Positions 48,606 to 58,823 of a stretch of DNA of 64,000 nt are shown piece by piece. A model generated the notes under the pieces. The model saw nothing but the letters and a program-made list of their open reading frames with translations, was not told the origin of the DNA and did not search any database. Every line of letters starts with the position of its first letter. Position 1 is the stretch's first letter. A program made the translations under genes and the position numbers. The stretch lies in contig NZ_LR026983.1 of assembly GCF_900604345.1 (NCBI RefSeq), positions 992,001 to 1,056,000 on the forward strand, given 5' to 3'. Origin of the DNA: Maliibacterium massiliense (GTDB taxonomy: Bacteria > Bacillota > Clostridia > Christensenellales > Maliibacteriaceae).

Positions 48606-49705
48606 CAGCGGCATGCCTCCTCGCCTCCCTTCTGCATGTTTTCAATAAAGCGGTCAAAGAGCGCCACGGTATCCTGCGGGCCTGCGCACGCCTCGGGGTG
48701 GAACTGCACCGAAAAGGCGGGCATGTCCGTGTAGACGATGCCCTCGCAGGTGCCGTCATTTGCGTTGACGTAAGCCAGGCGCGCGTTTGCGGGCAGCGAG
48801 GCGCTGTCGATCGCGTAGCCGTGGTTCTGGCTGGTGATGTAGAGCCGGCCGCTCTGGCAGTCGCGCGCGGGCTGGTTTTCCCCGCGGTGGCCGTACTTGA
48901 GCTTGCGGCTGGCCGCGCCCTGGGAGAGGGCAAGCAGCTGGTGCCCCAGGCAGATGCCGAACATGGGCACCTTGGTGTGGGCAACCTTTTTGATTTCAGA
49001 GACGATCTCGGGATAGATGGAGGGGTTCCCCGGGCCGTTGGAGAGCATCACGCCGTCGGGCGCAAGCGCAAGCACCTGCGCGGCGGTGGCGCCTGCGGGC
49101 ACGGTGACTACCTCGCAGCCGCGCGCGCGCAGGCACTGGCGGATACTGTCCTTGCAGCCGAAGTCCCACAGCGCCACGCGGAACCGCTTCTGACCGATGG
49201 CGGCATCGGTGCGCACCTCTTTTACGGAAACTGCGCGCGCGTCCATCTCCTCGGGCAGCTGGGCAAGGTGCGCGGCGTAGGAATCGATGTCCTCAGGCAG
49301 CGCGCTTACAATCGCCCCGTTCATCACGCCCGCTTCGCGGATGATGCGCGTCAACGCCCGCGTATCGATGCCGCACAGGCCGATCACGCCGCGCTTCTTT
49401 AGCAGCGCGTCGATATCCCCCTGGCTGCGGAAGTTGGAGGGGTGCGCGCACCACTGGCGCACAATGTAGGCGCGAAGGGGCATCTGGCCGCTCTCAAAAT
49501 CCTCCGGAATCACGCCGTAGTTGCCGATCAACGGAAAGGTCTGCACCACGATCTGCCCGTGGTAGCTGGGATCGCTCAATGTCTCCAGATAGCCCGTCAT
49601 GGCGGTGGTAAACACCACCTCGCCCGTAACTTCCCCCTGTGCGCCGAAGCGTTCTCCGGTAAAAACGCGGCCGTTCTGCAGCACCAGATATGCCTTATGT
49701 GCCAT
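48605..49705 (-). CDS. carA: Carbamoyl phosphate synthase small subunit (glutaminase)
   Basis: 366 residues. It releases ammonia from glutamine for CarB. The N-terminal CPSase domain opens with LVLQNGRVFTGERFG. The class I amidotransferase triad is present: Cys in FGICLGHQLLAL near 245, and His-Glu in FHPEAC near 335. It shares the TGATG junction with carB. Its presence behind argF and in the arg operon suggests a CPSase tuned to arginine need. Confidence 0.96.
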   Translation of the reverse strand: MAHKAYLVLQNGRVFTGERFGAQGEVTGEVVFTTAMTGYLETLSDPSYHGQIVVQTFPLIGNYGVIPEDFESGQMPLRAYIVRQWCAHPSNFRSQGDIDALLKKRGVIGLCGIDTRALTRIIREAGVMNGAIVSALPEDIDSYAAHLAQLPEEMDARAVSVKEVRTDAAIGQKRFRVALWDFGCKDSIRQCLRARGCEVVTVPAGATAAQVLALAPDGVMLSNGPGNPSIYPEIVSEIKKVAHTKVPMFGICLGHQLLALSQGAASRKLKYGHRGENQPARDCQSGRLYITSQNHGYAIDSASLPANARLAYVNANDGTCEGIVYTDMPAFSVQFHPEACAGPQDTVALFDRFIENMQKGGEEACR

Positions 49706-49753
49706 AGATATGCTCCCCTCCTTTGTGTCCTCGCGCGTGCGCAGCGGGACGCG

Positions 49754-50662
49754 TTATTGCGCCATCAGCTTGATCATGACCGCCTTTTGGGCGTGCAGGC
49801 GGTTTTCCGCCTCCTCAAAGATCTCCGATGCGTGCGCCTCAAAGACATCCGCTGTAATTTCCTCGCCCTTGTGGGCGGGCAGGCAGTGCTGCACCATGCA
49901 GCCCGCGTTTGTGCGCGCCATCAGCGCATCGTTGACCTGATAGCCCGTAAAGGCCACGCTGCGCGCGGCGCGCTCCTCCTCCTGGCCCATGGACGCCCAT
50001 ACGTCGGTTACCACCACGTCCGCGCCGACAGCCGCCTGCATGGGGTCGTCCGTCAGCGCAAAATCCGCACCGTAGGGCTGGGCGAACGCCAGCACCTTTG
50101 CATCGGGCTGGTAACCCTCGGGGCTGGCGCAGGCGACGCGCATGCCCATCTTCAGCCCGCCCACGATCAGGGAATTGGCCATGTTGTTGCCGTCCCCGAT
50201 AAAGCAGAGTTTTTTGCCCGCCAAATCCCCCTTGACCTCGCGCATGGTCATCAGATCCGCCAGCACCTGACAGGGGTGGCAGAAGTCCGTCAAGCCATTG
50301 ATGATGGGAATCGATCCGTACCTGGCCAAATCCTCCACCTCTTGCTGCGCAAAGGTGCGGATCATGATGCCGTCCAGATAGCGCGAAAGCACGCGCGCGG
50401 TGTCCTCCACCGGCTCCCCGCGGCCGATCTGCAGGTCGCGCGCGCTTAAAAACAGCGCCGTGCCCCCCAGCTGGTACATGCCCACCTCAAAGGAGACGCG
50501 GGTGCGGGTGGACGCCTTCTGGAAGATCATGCCCAGCGTCTTGCCCGCCAGGCGCGGGTGGGCGATGCCCGCCCTGTGCTCCTTTTTGAGCTGGTCGGCA
50601 AGGTCCAATATCTCGGTTATTTCCTGGGTGGACAAGTCCATCAATTTGAGCAAATGCTTCAT
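49754..50662 (-). CDS. argF: Ornithine carbamoyltransferase
   Basis: 302 residues. It joins carbamoyl phosphate and ornithine to citrulline. The carbamoyl-phosphate loop STRTR near 50, FCHPCQ near 125 and HCLPAHKGEE near 262 are all present, the last one being the ornithine site. ATG 50662 gives the family N-terminus (MKHLLKLMDL) with GAGAGG about 12 bases upstream; a TTG earlier has no site. Confidence 0.95.
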   Translation of the reverse strand: MKHLLKLMDLSTQEITEILDLADQLKKEHRAGIAHPRLAGKTLGMIFQKASTRTRVSFEVGMYQLGGTALFLSARDLQIGRGEPVEDTARVLSRYLDGIMIRTFAQQEVEDLARYGSIPIINGLTDFCHPCQVLADLMTMREVKGDLAGKKLCFIGDGNNMANSLIVGGLKMGMRVACASPEGYQPDAKVLAFAQPYGADFALTDDPMQAAVGADVVVTDVWASMGQEEERAARSVAFTGYQVNDALMARTNAGCMVQHCLPAHKGEEITADVFEAHASEIFEEAENRLHAQKAVMIKLMAQ

Positions 50663-50692
50663 ATGTGCAAGCGTCCTCTCTTTCTTTTGCAA

Positions 50693-51871
50693 TTACATGT
50701 GGGAGAGGACATCCTGCAGCACCGCAAGGCCCTCGTCGATCTCTTCATAGGTGATGGTCAAGGGAGGCAGCAGGCGCACCTTGGCCTTGGCGGTGAGGGC
50801 CAGCACGCCCTTTTCGATGCCCGCCTTGACCACGTCGATGGAGGCGATGCCCTCCTCCAGCGCCACGCCCAGCATCAGGCCCATGCCCGCCACGTCTTTG
50901 ACGTGGGGCATCGCCGCAAGCTTTGCCTTCATGTAAGCGCCCTTTTCCTTGACCTGAGCAAGAAACGCGTCGTCCAGCCGGCGCAGCACCTCCACCGCGC
51001 CCGCGCAGGCGATGGGGTTTCCCCCGAAGGTGGTGGCGTGATCCCCCGGCTGCAGCGCGCCTTGAGTCTTTTCGCCAAAGAGCACCGCGCCCAGCGGCAG
51101 GCCGCTGCCAATGCCCTTGGCGCTGGTGACGATATCCGGCTGGATGCCGAACTGCTCGAAGGCGTAGAGGCTGCCCGTGCGGCCCACGCCGGTCTGCACC
51201 TCGTCTACGATCAGCAGCACGTCGTGCGCCTGGCAGTAATCCGCCACCTGCCGCACATAGGCAGCGTCCAGCGGCAGCACGCCGCCCTCGCCCTGAATCA
51301 GTTCCAGCATCACCGCGCAGGTTTCGCCGTCCACCTTGGCAAGCGTATCGGCCATATCGTTGGCCTTGGCGTAGACAAACCCCTCCGTAAAGGGATAAAA
51401 ATAGTTGTGGAATACGTCCTGTCCCGTGGCTGCAAGCGTGGTGACGGTGCGGCCGTGGAAGGAGTTGACCAGCGAGACGATCTTGCTTCGCCCCTGGCCG
51501 TACTTTGTAAAGCTGTACTTGCGTGCAGCCTTGATGGCGCACTCGTTGGTCTCCGCCCCGGAGTTGGCAAAAAACACCTTGCGCATGCCGGTGCGCTCGC
51601 AGAGGATTTTTGCCACCTGCACGCAGGGCTCGGTGTAGTACAGGTTGGAGATATGCTGGATTTTGCCCAGCTGCGCTGTCACCGCGGCGATCCAGCCCGC
51701 GTCGCAAAAGCCCAGGGCATTGACGCCGATGCCGCTGGTAAAATCGATGTATTGTTTGCCGTCAAAGTCCGTGCAACGGGCGTTTTTGCCCGATGCGATG
51801 CCCACGGGGAACCGGCCGTAGGTGTGCATGACGTAGGCGCTGTCCATCGCCTGCAGTTGTGCAAAATCCAT
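50693..51871 (-). CDS. argD: Acetylornithine aminotransferase
   Basis: 392 residues. A class III PLP aminotransferase that turns N-acetylglutamate semialdehyde into N-acetylornithine. Visible features: the FANSGAETNECAIKAARKY cofactor-binding loop near 95, VDEVQTGVGRTG near 220 with the PLP Asp, and the PLP Lys in TSAKGIGSGLP near 250. ATG 51871 has AAGGAG 9 bases upstream. It lies between argB and argF, with the argB stop 20 bases upstream. Confidence 0.95.
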   Translation of the reverse strand: MDFAQLQAMDSAYVMHTYGRFPVGIASGKNARCTDFDGKQYIDFTSGIGVNALGFCDAGWIAAVTAQLGKIQHISNLYYTEPCVQVAKILCERTGMRKVFFANSGAETNECAIKAARKYSFTKYGQGRSKIVSLVNSFHGRTVTTLAATGQDVFHNYFYPFTEGFVYAKANDMADTLAKVDGETCAVMLELIQGEGGVLPLDAAYVRQVADYCQAHDVLLIVDEVQTGVGRTGSLYAFEQFGIQPDIVTSAKGIGSGLPLGAVLFGEKTQGALQPGDHATTFGGNPIACAGAVEVLRRLDDAFLAQVKEKGAYMKAKLAAMPHVKDVAGMGLMLGVALEEGIASIDVVKAGIEKGVLALTAKAKVRLLPPLTITYEEIDEGLAVLQDVLSHM

Positions 51872-51891
51872 AGGATCACGCTCCTTTTCCA

Positions 51892-52758
51892 TCAGTAGAT
51901 CATGGTGCCGATGCCCTCGTTGGAGAACATCTCAATGAGGATAGCGTGGGGGATGCGCCCGTCGATCATCACGGCGCGTTTGACACCCGCGCGCACCGCG
52001 TCGGCGCAGCAGGCCACCTTGGGGATCATGCCGCCGGAGATGATGCCCTGCTCCATGAGCGTGGCCACCTCGCCCACCGGCACGGCGGGGATGAGGCTGG
52101 ACTCATCCTCGACATCGCGCAGCAGGCCGCGGATGTCGGTCATCAGGATGATGTTCTCCGCGCCCAGCGCGCTTGCGATGCTCGAAGCGGCGGTGTCCGC
52201 GTTGATGTTGTAGGAGTGCCCCTCTTGGTCGATGCCCACCGTGGCGATGACGGGGATGTACCCGTTCTCCAGCGCGTTGTAGATGGGCTCGGGGTTGATG
52301 CGGGTGATGTGGCCCACATAGCCCAAATCATGCGGCCCCTGCATCTTTTCACACTGGATCATTTTGCCGTCGATGCCGCACATACCCACGGCCTTGCCGT
52401 TTTTCGCCTCGATGAGCGCCACAAGGTCCTTATTGGTCTTGCCCGAGAGCACCATCTGCACCACCTGCACGGTCTCCTCGTCGGTGTAGCGCAGCCCGTC
52501 AATAAACTTCGATGCAATGCCCAGCCGATCCAGCATGCCGGTGATCTCCGGCCCGCCGCCGTGCACCAGCACCACCTTGATGCCCACCAGCGACAGCAGA
52601 ATGATGTCGCTCATCACGGCCTCCTTCAGCGCCGGATTGATCATGGCGTTGCCGCCGTACTTCACCACGACGACCTTGCCCGTGTAGCGCTGGATATAGG
52701 GAAGGGCGGCGTTGAGCACCTCCGCCTTCTGCGCGTTGGTCAGTTGCTGCTGTGTCAT
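51892..52758 (-). CDS. argB: Acetylglutamate kinase
   Basis: 288 residues. It phosphorylates N-acetylglutamate. VVKYGGNAM near 32, VLVHGGGPEI near 63, the NADTAASSIASALGAE block near 183 and GGMIPKVACC near 243 make up the amino-acid kinase fold. The N-terminal helix (residues 1-25) is of the kind that allows hexamer formation and feedback inhibition by arginine, which fits an ArgJ-type cyclic pathway where this step is the controlled one. Confidence 0.95.
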   Translation of the reverse strand: MTQQQLTNAQKAEVLNAALPYIQRYTGKVVVVKYGGNAMINPALKEAVMSDIILLSLVGIKVVLVHGGGPEITGMLDRLGIASKFIDGLRYTDEETVQVVQMVLSGKTNKDLVALIEAKNGKAVGMCGIDGKMIQCEKMQGPHDLGYVGHITRINPEPIYNALENGYIPVIATVGIDQEGHSYNINADTAASSIASALGAENIILMTDIRGLLRDVEDESSLIPAVPVGEVATLMEQGIISGGMIPKVACCADAVRAGVKRAVMIDGRIPHAILIEMFSNEGIGTMIY

Positions 52759-52776
52759 GATCGCTTCTCCCCTCTA

Positions 52777-54000
52777 TCAGGTCCTGTAGTCGCCGTTGAT
52801 CTTGACGTAATCGTACGTCAAATCGCAGCCCCACGCGGTGGCGGAAGCGTCACCCTGGCCCAGGTCGATATCGATGTTGATCTCGCTTTGGCTCAGTACG
52901 CGCTTTGCCTCCTCCTCGCTGAAGGGCACGCCCGCGCCCTGCGCGCACACGTGGATGCAACCCGCGCCCGAGCGTAGCTTGACGTCGATCGTATCCACCG
53001 CAAACGCGGCGTCCGCGTAGCCCACCGCGCAGAGGATACGGCCCCAGTTGGCGTCCGCGCCGAACATGGCGGACTTAAACAGGCTCGAGCAGATGACGGA
53101 CTTTGCCACCACGCGCGCGGTGCGCGCATCGGGCGCGCCTGTAACCGTGCACTCCAGAAGTTTGGTGGCGCCCTCGCCGTCCTGGGCGATGGCGCGCGCC
53201 ATAAACACCGCAATCTGTTTGAGCGCCGCGGTAAACAGGTCGAGCGCCGCGCCGGGGGCGTCGATCAGCGCGTTGCCCGCAAGCCCGCTTGCCATGATGC
53301 TCACCATATCGTTGGTGGAGGTGTCCCCGTCGATGCTGATCATGTTGTAGGTGTCCTGCACCACGTTTTTAAGGGCGGTTTGCAGCATGGCCGGGGTGAT
53401 GGCCACGTCCGTGGTGATAAAGCTGAGCATGGTGGCCATGTTGGGGTGAATCATGCCTGAGCCCTTGGCGATGGCGCCGATTCTACATACCTTGCCGTCC
53501 AGCGTAAACTGCACGGTCTTTTCCTTGACGCGCAAATCCGTGGTCAAAATCGCCTCGGCCGCGTCGCGCGCGCCCTCTTTGGAGAGGCCCGCCACCAGCG
53601 CCGGCATGCCCGCCTCGATGGGGGCGATGTCAAGCGTCTGCCCAATCACGCCCGTGGAGGCCACGATCACATCGCTTTCGTCGATGCCCAGGGCCTGGGC
53701 GGTCAAGTCGCACATCCTGTTTGCCTTTTCCACTCCGTCCGCGTTGCAGGTGTTGGCGTTGCCGCTGTTGCAGATGACCGCGCGCGCCACACCGTTTTCA
53801 AGGTGCGCGCGCGTCACGGTGATGGGCGCGCCGTACACCTTGTTTTGGGTGTACATGGCCGCCGCGCTTGCGGGCACCGCGCATACGATCAGGGCCAGAT
53901 CCTTCTTGGCGTGGTTTTTGCGGATGCCACAGTGCACCCCGCTGGCCGTAAAGCCCAGGGGGGCGCACACACCGCCGGTAATCTCGATGATATCTGCCAA
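52777..54000 (-). CDS. argJ: Bifunctional ornithine acetyltransferase / N-acetylglutamate synthase
   Basis: 407 residues. It moves the acetyl group from N-acetylornithine to glutamate, closing the acetyl cycle. The self-cleavage site is in HPNMATMLSF near residue 193: the chain is cut before the nucleophile Thr of ATML. CNSGNANTCN near 78 and GDTSTNDMV near 225 are family marks. The start is taken as TTG 54000, with GGAAGG six bases upstream, which gives the LADIIEITGGVCAP opening. Another TTG 21 bases upstream is less likely. Confidence 0.95.
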   Translation of the reverse strand: MADIIEITGGVCAPLGFTASGVHCGIRKNHAKKDLALIVCAVPASAAAMYTQNKVYGAPITVTRAHLENGVARAVICNSGNANTCNADGVEKANRMCDLTAQALGIDESDVIVASTGVIGQTLDIAPIEAGMPALVAGLSKEGARDAAEAILTTDLRVKEKTVQFTLDGKVCRIGAIAKGSGMIHPNMATMLSFITTDVAITPAMLQTALKNVVQDTYNMISIDGDTSTNDMVSIMASGLAGNALIDAPGAALDLFTAALKQIAVFMARAIAQDGEGATKLLECTVTGAPDARTARVVAKSVICSSLFKSAMFGADANWGRILCAVGYADAAFAVDTIDVKLRSGAGCIHVCAQGAGVPFSEEEAKRVLSQSEINIDIDLGQGDASATAWGCDLTYDYVKINGDYRT

Positions 54001-54051
54001 ATTTATCCTTCCTCTCCCCAAATAATCACAGGGCCAGCGGCCCTGTTTTAC

Positions 54052-54978
54052 TTAAAAATACGCGTCCTCCGCAAGGCCCAGGGCGATGTTCATGTTCTGC
54101 ATCGCCGCGCCCGAGGCGCCCTTACCCAGGTTGTCAAACACGCTGATCACTTCCGCCTGCGCGTCGTTGCCGCACACGTAGAGGCGCATCCTGTTGGTGC
54201 CGGCAAGCGCGTTTGCGGGCAAAAAGCCCTCGGTTTTACGTTCCACCGAAAGGAACACGCTTTCTTTATAATACGCCTCCAGCGCCTCGGCCAGGTTGTC
54301 GGCCGACAGGGGCTTCGCCAATCGGTTCATATAGAGGGGCACGCTCACCGCCATGCCGCTGTAAAAATCGCACACAATGGGGGAAAACAGGGGCGGCTGC
54401 GCAAGGCCGGTGACGTGCTGCATCTCGGGCAGGTGTTTGTGCACGAGGTTCAGCCCGTAGGTGCGCGGGCTGTCCAGCGCGGCATCCCGCTCCTCTGCCT
54501 CGTACTGGGCGATCATGGCCTTGCCCCCGCCCGAATAGCCGGTGAGGCTGTGGCAGCACACGGGGTAGTCCCGCGGCAGGATGCCCAGCGCGATGAGGGG
54601 ATAGACGATCGCGATCATGCCGCTTGCGTGGCAGCCGGGGTTTGCGATGCGGCGGCTCTCGGCCACCGCCCTGCGGTGGGCGGGCGAGAGCTCTGCAAAG
54701 CCGTACGCCCAGCCGGGCGCGGTGCGGTGCGCGGTGCTTGCGTCGATCACCTTGACGCGGTCGTTCTCCACAAGCGCGACCGCCTCTTTGGCCGCCGCGT
54801 CGGGCAGGCACAAAAACACGATGTCCGCCTGGTTGATGCACGCCCTGCGCGCGCCCACGTCCTTGCGCTTCTCCTCGTCGATCAGCAGCAGCTCCACGTC
54901 GTCGCGCGCCTGCATGCGCTGGTAGATCTCCAGGCCCGTGGTTCCCGCCTGGCCGTCGATAAACACCTTGTGCTTCAT
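54052..54978 (-). CDS. argC: N-acetyl-gamma-glutamyl-phosphate reductase (type 2)
   Basis: 308 residues, the shorter type 2 form. It reduces acetylglutamyl phosphate with NADPH. The Rossmann loop FIDGQAGTTGLE replaces the GASGYxG loop of type 1; the catalytic Cys is in ANPGCHASG near 115, and TGYSGGGKAMI near 152 completes the active site. ATG 54978 has AAGGAGG 7 bases upstream and overlaps the stop of argH as TGATG. The longer frame into argH is a shadow. Confidence 0.93.
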   Translation of the reverse strand: MKHKVFIDGQAGTTGLEIYQRMQARDDVELLLIDEEKRKDVGARRACINQADIVFLCLPDAAAKEAVALVENDRVKVIDASTAHRTAPGWAYGFAELSPAHRRAVAESRRIANPGCHASGMIAIVYPLIALGILPRDYPVCCHSLTGYSGGGKAMIAQYEAEERDAALDSPRTYGLNLVHKHLPEMQHVTGLAQPPLFSPIVCDFYSGMAVSVPLYMNRLAKPLSADNLAEALEAYYKESVFLSVERKTEGFLPANALAGTNRMRLYVCGNDAQAEVISVFDNLGKGASGAAMQNMNIALGLAEDAYF

Positions 54979-56360
54979 CACAACGCCTCCTTTGCAAGCA
55001 GCGCGCGCGCCTGGGCGATCTGCGTTTTCACCTGGCCGGGCGCGGGGCCGCCGGGGATGTCGCGCGCGGTCACGCACGTCAAAAGGTCGATGGCCGCGTA
55101 CACGTCCTGCGCAAACAGGGGGCTTGCCGCCTGAAAGTTCGCAAGGGGCAGGGTGTCGAGCGTGCACCCCTTGTCGATGCAGGTTTTGACCAGCGCGCCG
55201 GTGATGCGGTAGGCGTCGCGGAAGGCCGCGCCGCGCTTGACCAGGTAATCCGCGCAGTCGGTGGCGTTGATAAAGCCGGCCTGCGCCGCGCGCTTCATCA
55301 CATCCGGATGGAAGGTGGCGCTGCGCATCATGGGTGTCATGGCCCGCAGGCACAGCTTGACCGTGTCGCACGCGTCAAAGATCGCCTCTTTATCCTCCTG
55401 CATATCCTTGTTGTAGGCAAGGGGCAGCGCTTTCATCATGGCAAGCAGCGTCATGTTATCGCCGTACACCCGCGCGGTCTTGCCCCGCACCAGCTCAGGC
55501 ACGTCGGGATTCTTCTTCTGCGGCATGATGGAGGAACCCGTGGCGTAGGCGTCGTCCAGCGACATAAAGCGGAACTCCCAGCTGCACCACAGCACCAGCT
55601 CCTCACACAGGCGCGAGAGGTGCATCATGAGGATGGACAGCGCGCCTGCAAGCTCCAGCACAAAGTCGCGGTCGCTCACCCCGTCCATGCTGTTTTGGGT
55701 GATGCCCGCAAAGCCCAGCGCGTCCGCCACGTGCTGGCGGTCGAGGGGATAGGTGGTACCCGCAAGCGCGCCGCTGCCCAAAGGCAGCACGTTCATGCGC
55801 GCGGACGCGTCCCGCAGGCGGCCCAAATCGCGCAGCAGCATCTGCACGTAGGCCATCAGGTGGTGCGCAAGCGTCACGGGCTGGGCGCGCTGCAGGTGAG
55901 TGTAGCCGGGCATCACCGTCTCGGTGTGCGCCTCTGCAATGTCGCAGAGCGCCTCCGCCAAACCGTGCGCAAGCGCGCAGATCTCCCCCGCGTCGTCCTT
56001 TAAGTACATGCGCAGATCCAGCGCCACCTGGTCGTTTCTCGAGCGGGCGGTGTGCAGCTTTTTTCCCAGCGTGCCCAGCCGCTGGGTGAGCACCTGCTCG
56101 ACGAACATGTGGATGTCCTCCGCGGTCTCGTCGATGGGCAGCGCGCCCGAAGCGATTTCCTGGGAAATTACCTGCAACGCCTGCTGGATTTCTGCGCACT
56201 CGGCCTGCGTGAGGATGCCCACCTTGCCCAGCATGCCCGCGTGGGCGATGGAGCCGGCGATATCCTGCGCGTACATGCGCTTGTCAAAGCCAATGGAGGC
56301 GTTGAGTTCGTTGACGCAGTCGGCGATATCCCCCGACGTCCTTCCTGCCCACATCTTCAT
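54978..56360 (-). CDS. argH: Argininosuccinate lyase
   Basis: 460 residues. It splits argininosuccinate into arginine and fumarate. The fumarase/ASL superfamily signature GSSIMPQKKNPD near 280 holds the catalytic Ser; TARSRNDQVALDLR near 105 and GYTHLQRAQPVTLAHH near 150 hold the other active-site residues. It overlaps argC by one base and is 38 bases downstream of argG. Confidence 0.96.
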   Translation of the reverse strand: MKMWAGRTSGDIADCVNELNASIGFDKRMYAQDIAGSIAHAGMLGKVGILTQAECAEIQQALQVISQEIASGALPIDETAEDIHMFVEQVLTQRLGTLGKKLHTARSRNDQVALDLRMYLKDDAGEICALAHGLAEALCDIAEAHTETVMPGYTHLQRAQPVTLAHHLMAYVQMLLRDLGRLRDASARMNVLPLGSGALAGTTYPLDRQHVADALGFAGITQNSMDGVSDRDFVLELAGALSILMMHLSRLCEELVLWCSWEFRFMSLDDAYATGSSIMPQKKNPDVPELVRGKTARVYGDNMTLLAMMKALPLAYNKDMQEDKEAIFDACDTVKLCLRAMTPMMRSATFHPDVMKRAAQAGFINATDCADYLVKRGAAFRDAYRITGALVKTCIDKGCTLDTLPLANFQAASPLFAQDVYAAIDLLTCVTARDIPGGPAPGQVKTQIAQARALLAKEAL

Positions 56361-56398
56361 AGCGACGCGCTTCCTCCTTGCACCCGAATCATAATCCG

Positions 56399-57613
<1,215 letters not shown>

Positions 57614-57692
57614 GATGCATCGTTCCTTTCCATGATTCCATCGTGTCGTTTGCATAGGCAAGGGCTTGAATAAACATCCCTGATACAACATA

Positions 57693-57720
57693 ATTATACG
57701 CCATCTTTCCGTCTTGTCAA
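57693..57720 (-). promoter_or_regulatory. Promoter of the arg-car operon
   Basis: On the minus strand TTGACA (57715-57720), a 16-base spacer and TATAAT (57693-57698): both hexamers are perfect. It should be very strong unless repressed. Confidence 0.85.
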
Positions 57721-57730
57721 CCGTTTAAAG

Positions 57731-57773
57731 GCATATTTATTCAATTTCTTCTGTACAAACTGCATATTATGCA
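57731..57773 (-). promoter_or_regulatory. Candidate ArgR boxes of the arg-car operon
   Basis: TTGAATAAATATGCC (minus strand, 57731-57745) lies 10 bases upstream of the -35 and fits the TGAAT-AT-rich-AT part of ARG boxes. TGCATAATATGCA (57761-57773) is a perfect palindrome 15 bases further on. A half-site TTATTCAA also lies downstream of the -10 (57666-57673). Spaced boxes around the promoter fit arginine-dependent repression by an ArgR/AhrC protein encoded elsewhere. Confidence 0.5.
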
Positions 57774-57814
57774 CATCAGGCTGTATATTGCAAAAAAAGC
57801 GGCCCCGTGCGGGC

Positions 57815-58717
57815 CTAGCCCTCCAGGTCGCGGCACATCTCCAGAAACATACGCCCCGGGCCGGAGAGGTAGCGCCCGCGCATGCTGATGACCGCGCGGC
57901 GGGTGTAGAGGGATGCGTCGTCGATGAGGCGGTAGCACAGCCCCTCCCCCTGACGCCCGCTGCGAAAGGCGGACGCCGGCGCGATGGATATCCCCAGCCC
58001 GTAGCGCGCCCACATGATATTGAGCAGCATCTGGCTGTTGGTGGACACCGTACGGGGCATAAAGCCGTTTTTCAGGCAGGCGGCAGAGAGCAGCTCCTCA
58101 AAGCGGCGCAGCACGCACACGGGGGCGTCGCGCAGCGCTTGCAGGGGAATCCAGTCCCCATCCCTGCCGGGCAGGCTGATCTTCTGCGGGTTGAAGGCGG
58201 CTGCCATGGGCTCGGGCTTGGCGTAGAGGGCGTCGATCTCCGCAGTTTTAAAGGGGGTGCGCACGATGCCCACCTCCACCACGCCGCTGGTGAGCAGCGC
58301 CACGATCTCGGCGGTGTTGGCCTCGTAGAGCTGGTACTGGATATCGGGATAGCGCTCGTGAAACGCGCTCAGGTGCCCGTCAAAAAGGGTCAGCGCCGTG
58401 GAAGGCGTCATGCCCAGGTAGAGCGTGCCGGCCAGGCCGCGCGCGTAGTCGCCGATCTCCTTGCTTGTGGCGTCGGCAAGCTCAATGATGCGCTTGGCGC
58501 GGTTGTAGAGGATGCGCCCCGCGTCGGTCAGCGTCAGGCGCCTGGCGCCGCGCTGCATCAGCTCCGTGCCCATCTCCTGCTCCAGGCGCTTGAGCTGGGC
58601 CGAGAGCGCAGACTGCGCCACAAAGAGCTTGCGCGCCGCCCCCGTCATGCTGCCCTCCTCGGCCATGGCGATAAACCCGCGCAGCTGTTTCAAATCCACG
58701 TACGCCGCACCACCCAT
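57815..58717 (-). CDS. LysR family transcriptional regulator, divergent from a MATE exporter
   Basis: 300 residues from ATG 58717. The N-terminal helix-turn-helix (LRGFIAMAEEGSMTGAARKLFVAQSALS) is followed by the effector-binding domain from about residue 95 (LYLGMTPSTALTLFDGHLSAF). The true start is not clear: GTG 58720, ATG 58717 or GTG 58699, the last giving the classic MDLKQLRGF opening. It is divergent from the MATE gene across about 105 bases of AT-rich DNA, and probably controls that gene. The ligand is unknown. Confidence 0.88.
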   Translation of the reverse strand: MGGAAYVDLKQLRGFIAMAEEGSMTGAARKLFVAQSALSAQLKRLEQEMGTELMQRGARRLTLTDAGRILYNRAKRIIELADATSKEIGDYARGLAGTLYLGMTPSTALTLFDGHLSAFHERYPDIQYQLYEANTAEIVALLTSGVVEVGIVRTPFKTAEIDALYAKPEPMAAAFNPQKISLPGRDGDWIPLQALRDAPVCVLRRFEELLSAACLKNGFMPRTVSTNSQMLLNIMWARYGLGISIAPASAFRSGRQGEGLCYRLIDDASLYTRRAVISMRGRYLSGPGRMFLEMCRDLEG

Positions 58718-58775
58718 CACTTTTTTATATGGATTGTATCTTTAATTGCTATTTTTATTATAGCTATGGCGGCGA

Positions 58776-58781
58776 TATAAT
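58776..58781 (+). promoter_or_regulatory. -10 of the MATE exporter gene
   Basis: TATAAT (58776-58781) in the shared intergenic region, 42 bases before ATG 58824. The -35 region (TTTTTA) is weak, which fits an activated promoter. Confidence 0.45.
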
Positions 58782-58823
58782 GTAAAGGGCCACACAAGCT
58801 TTATGGTAGGGGGACGCACAGCG

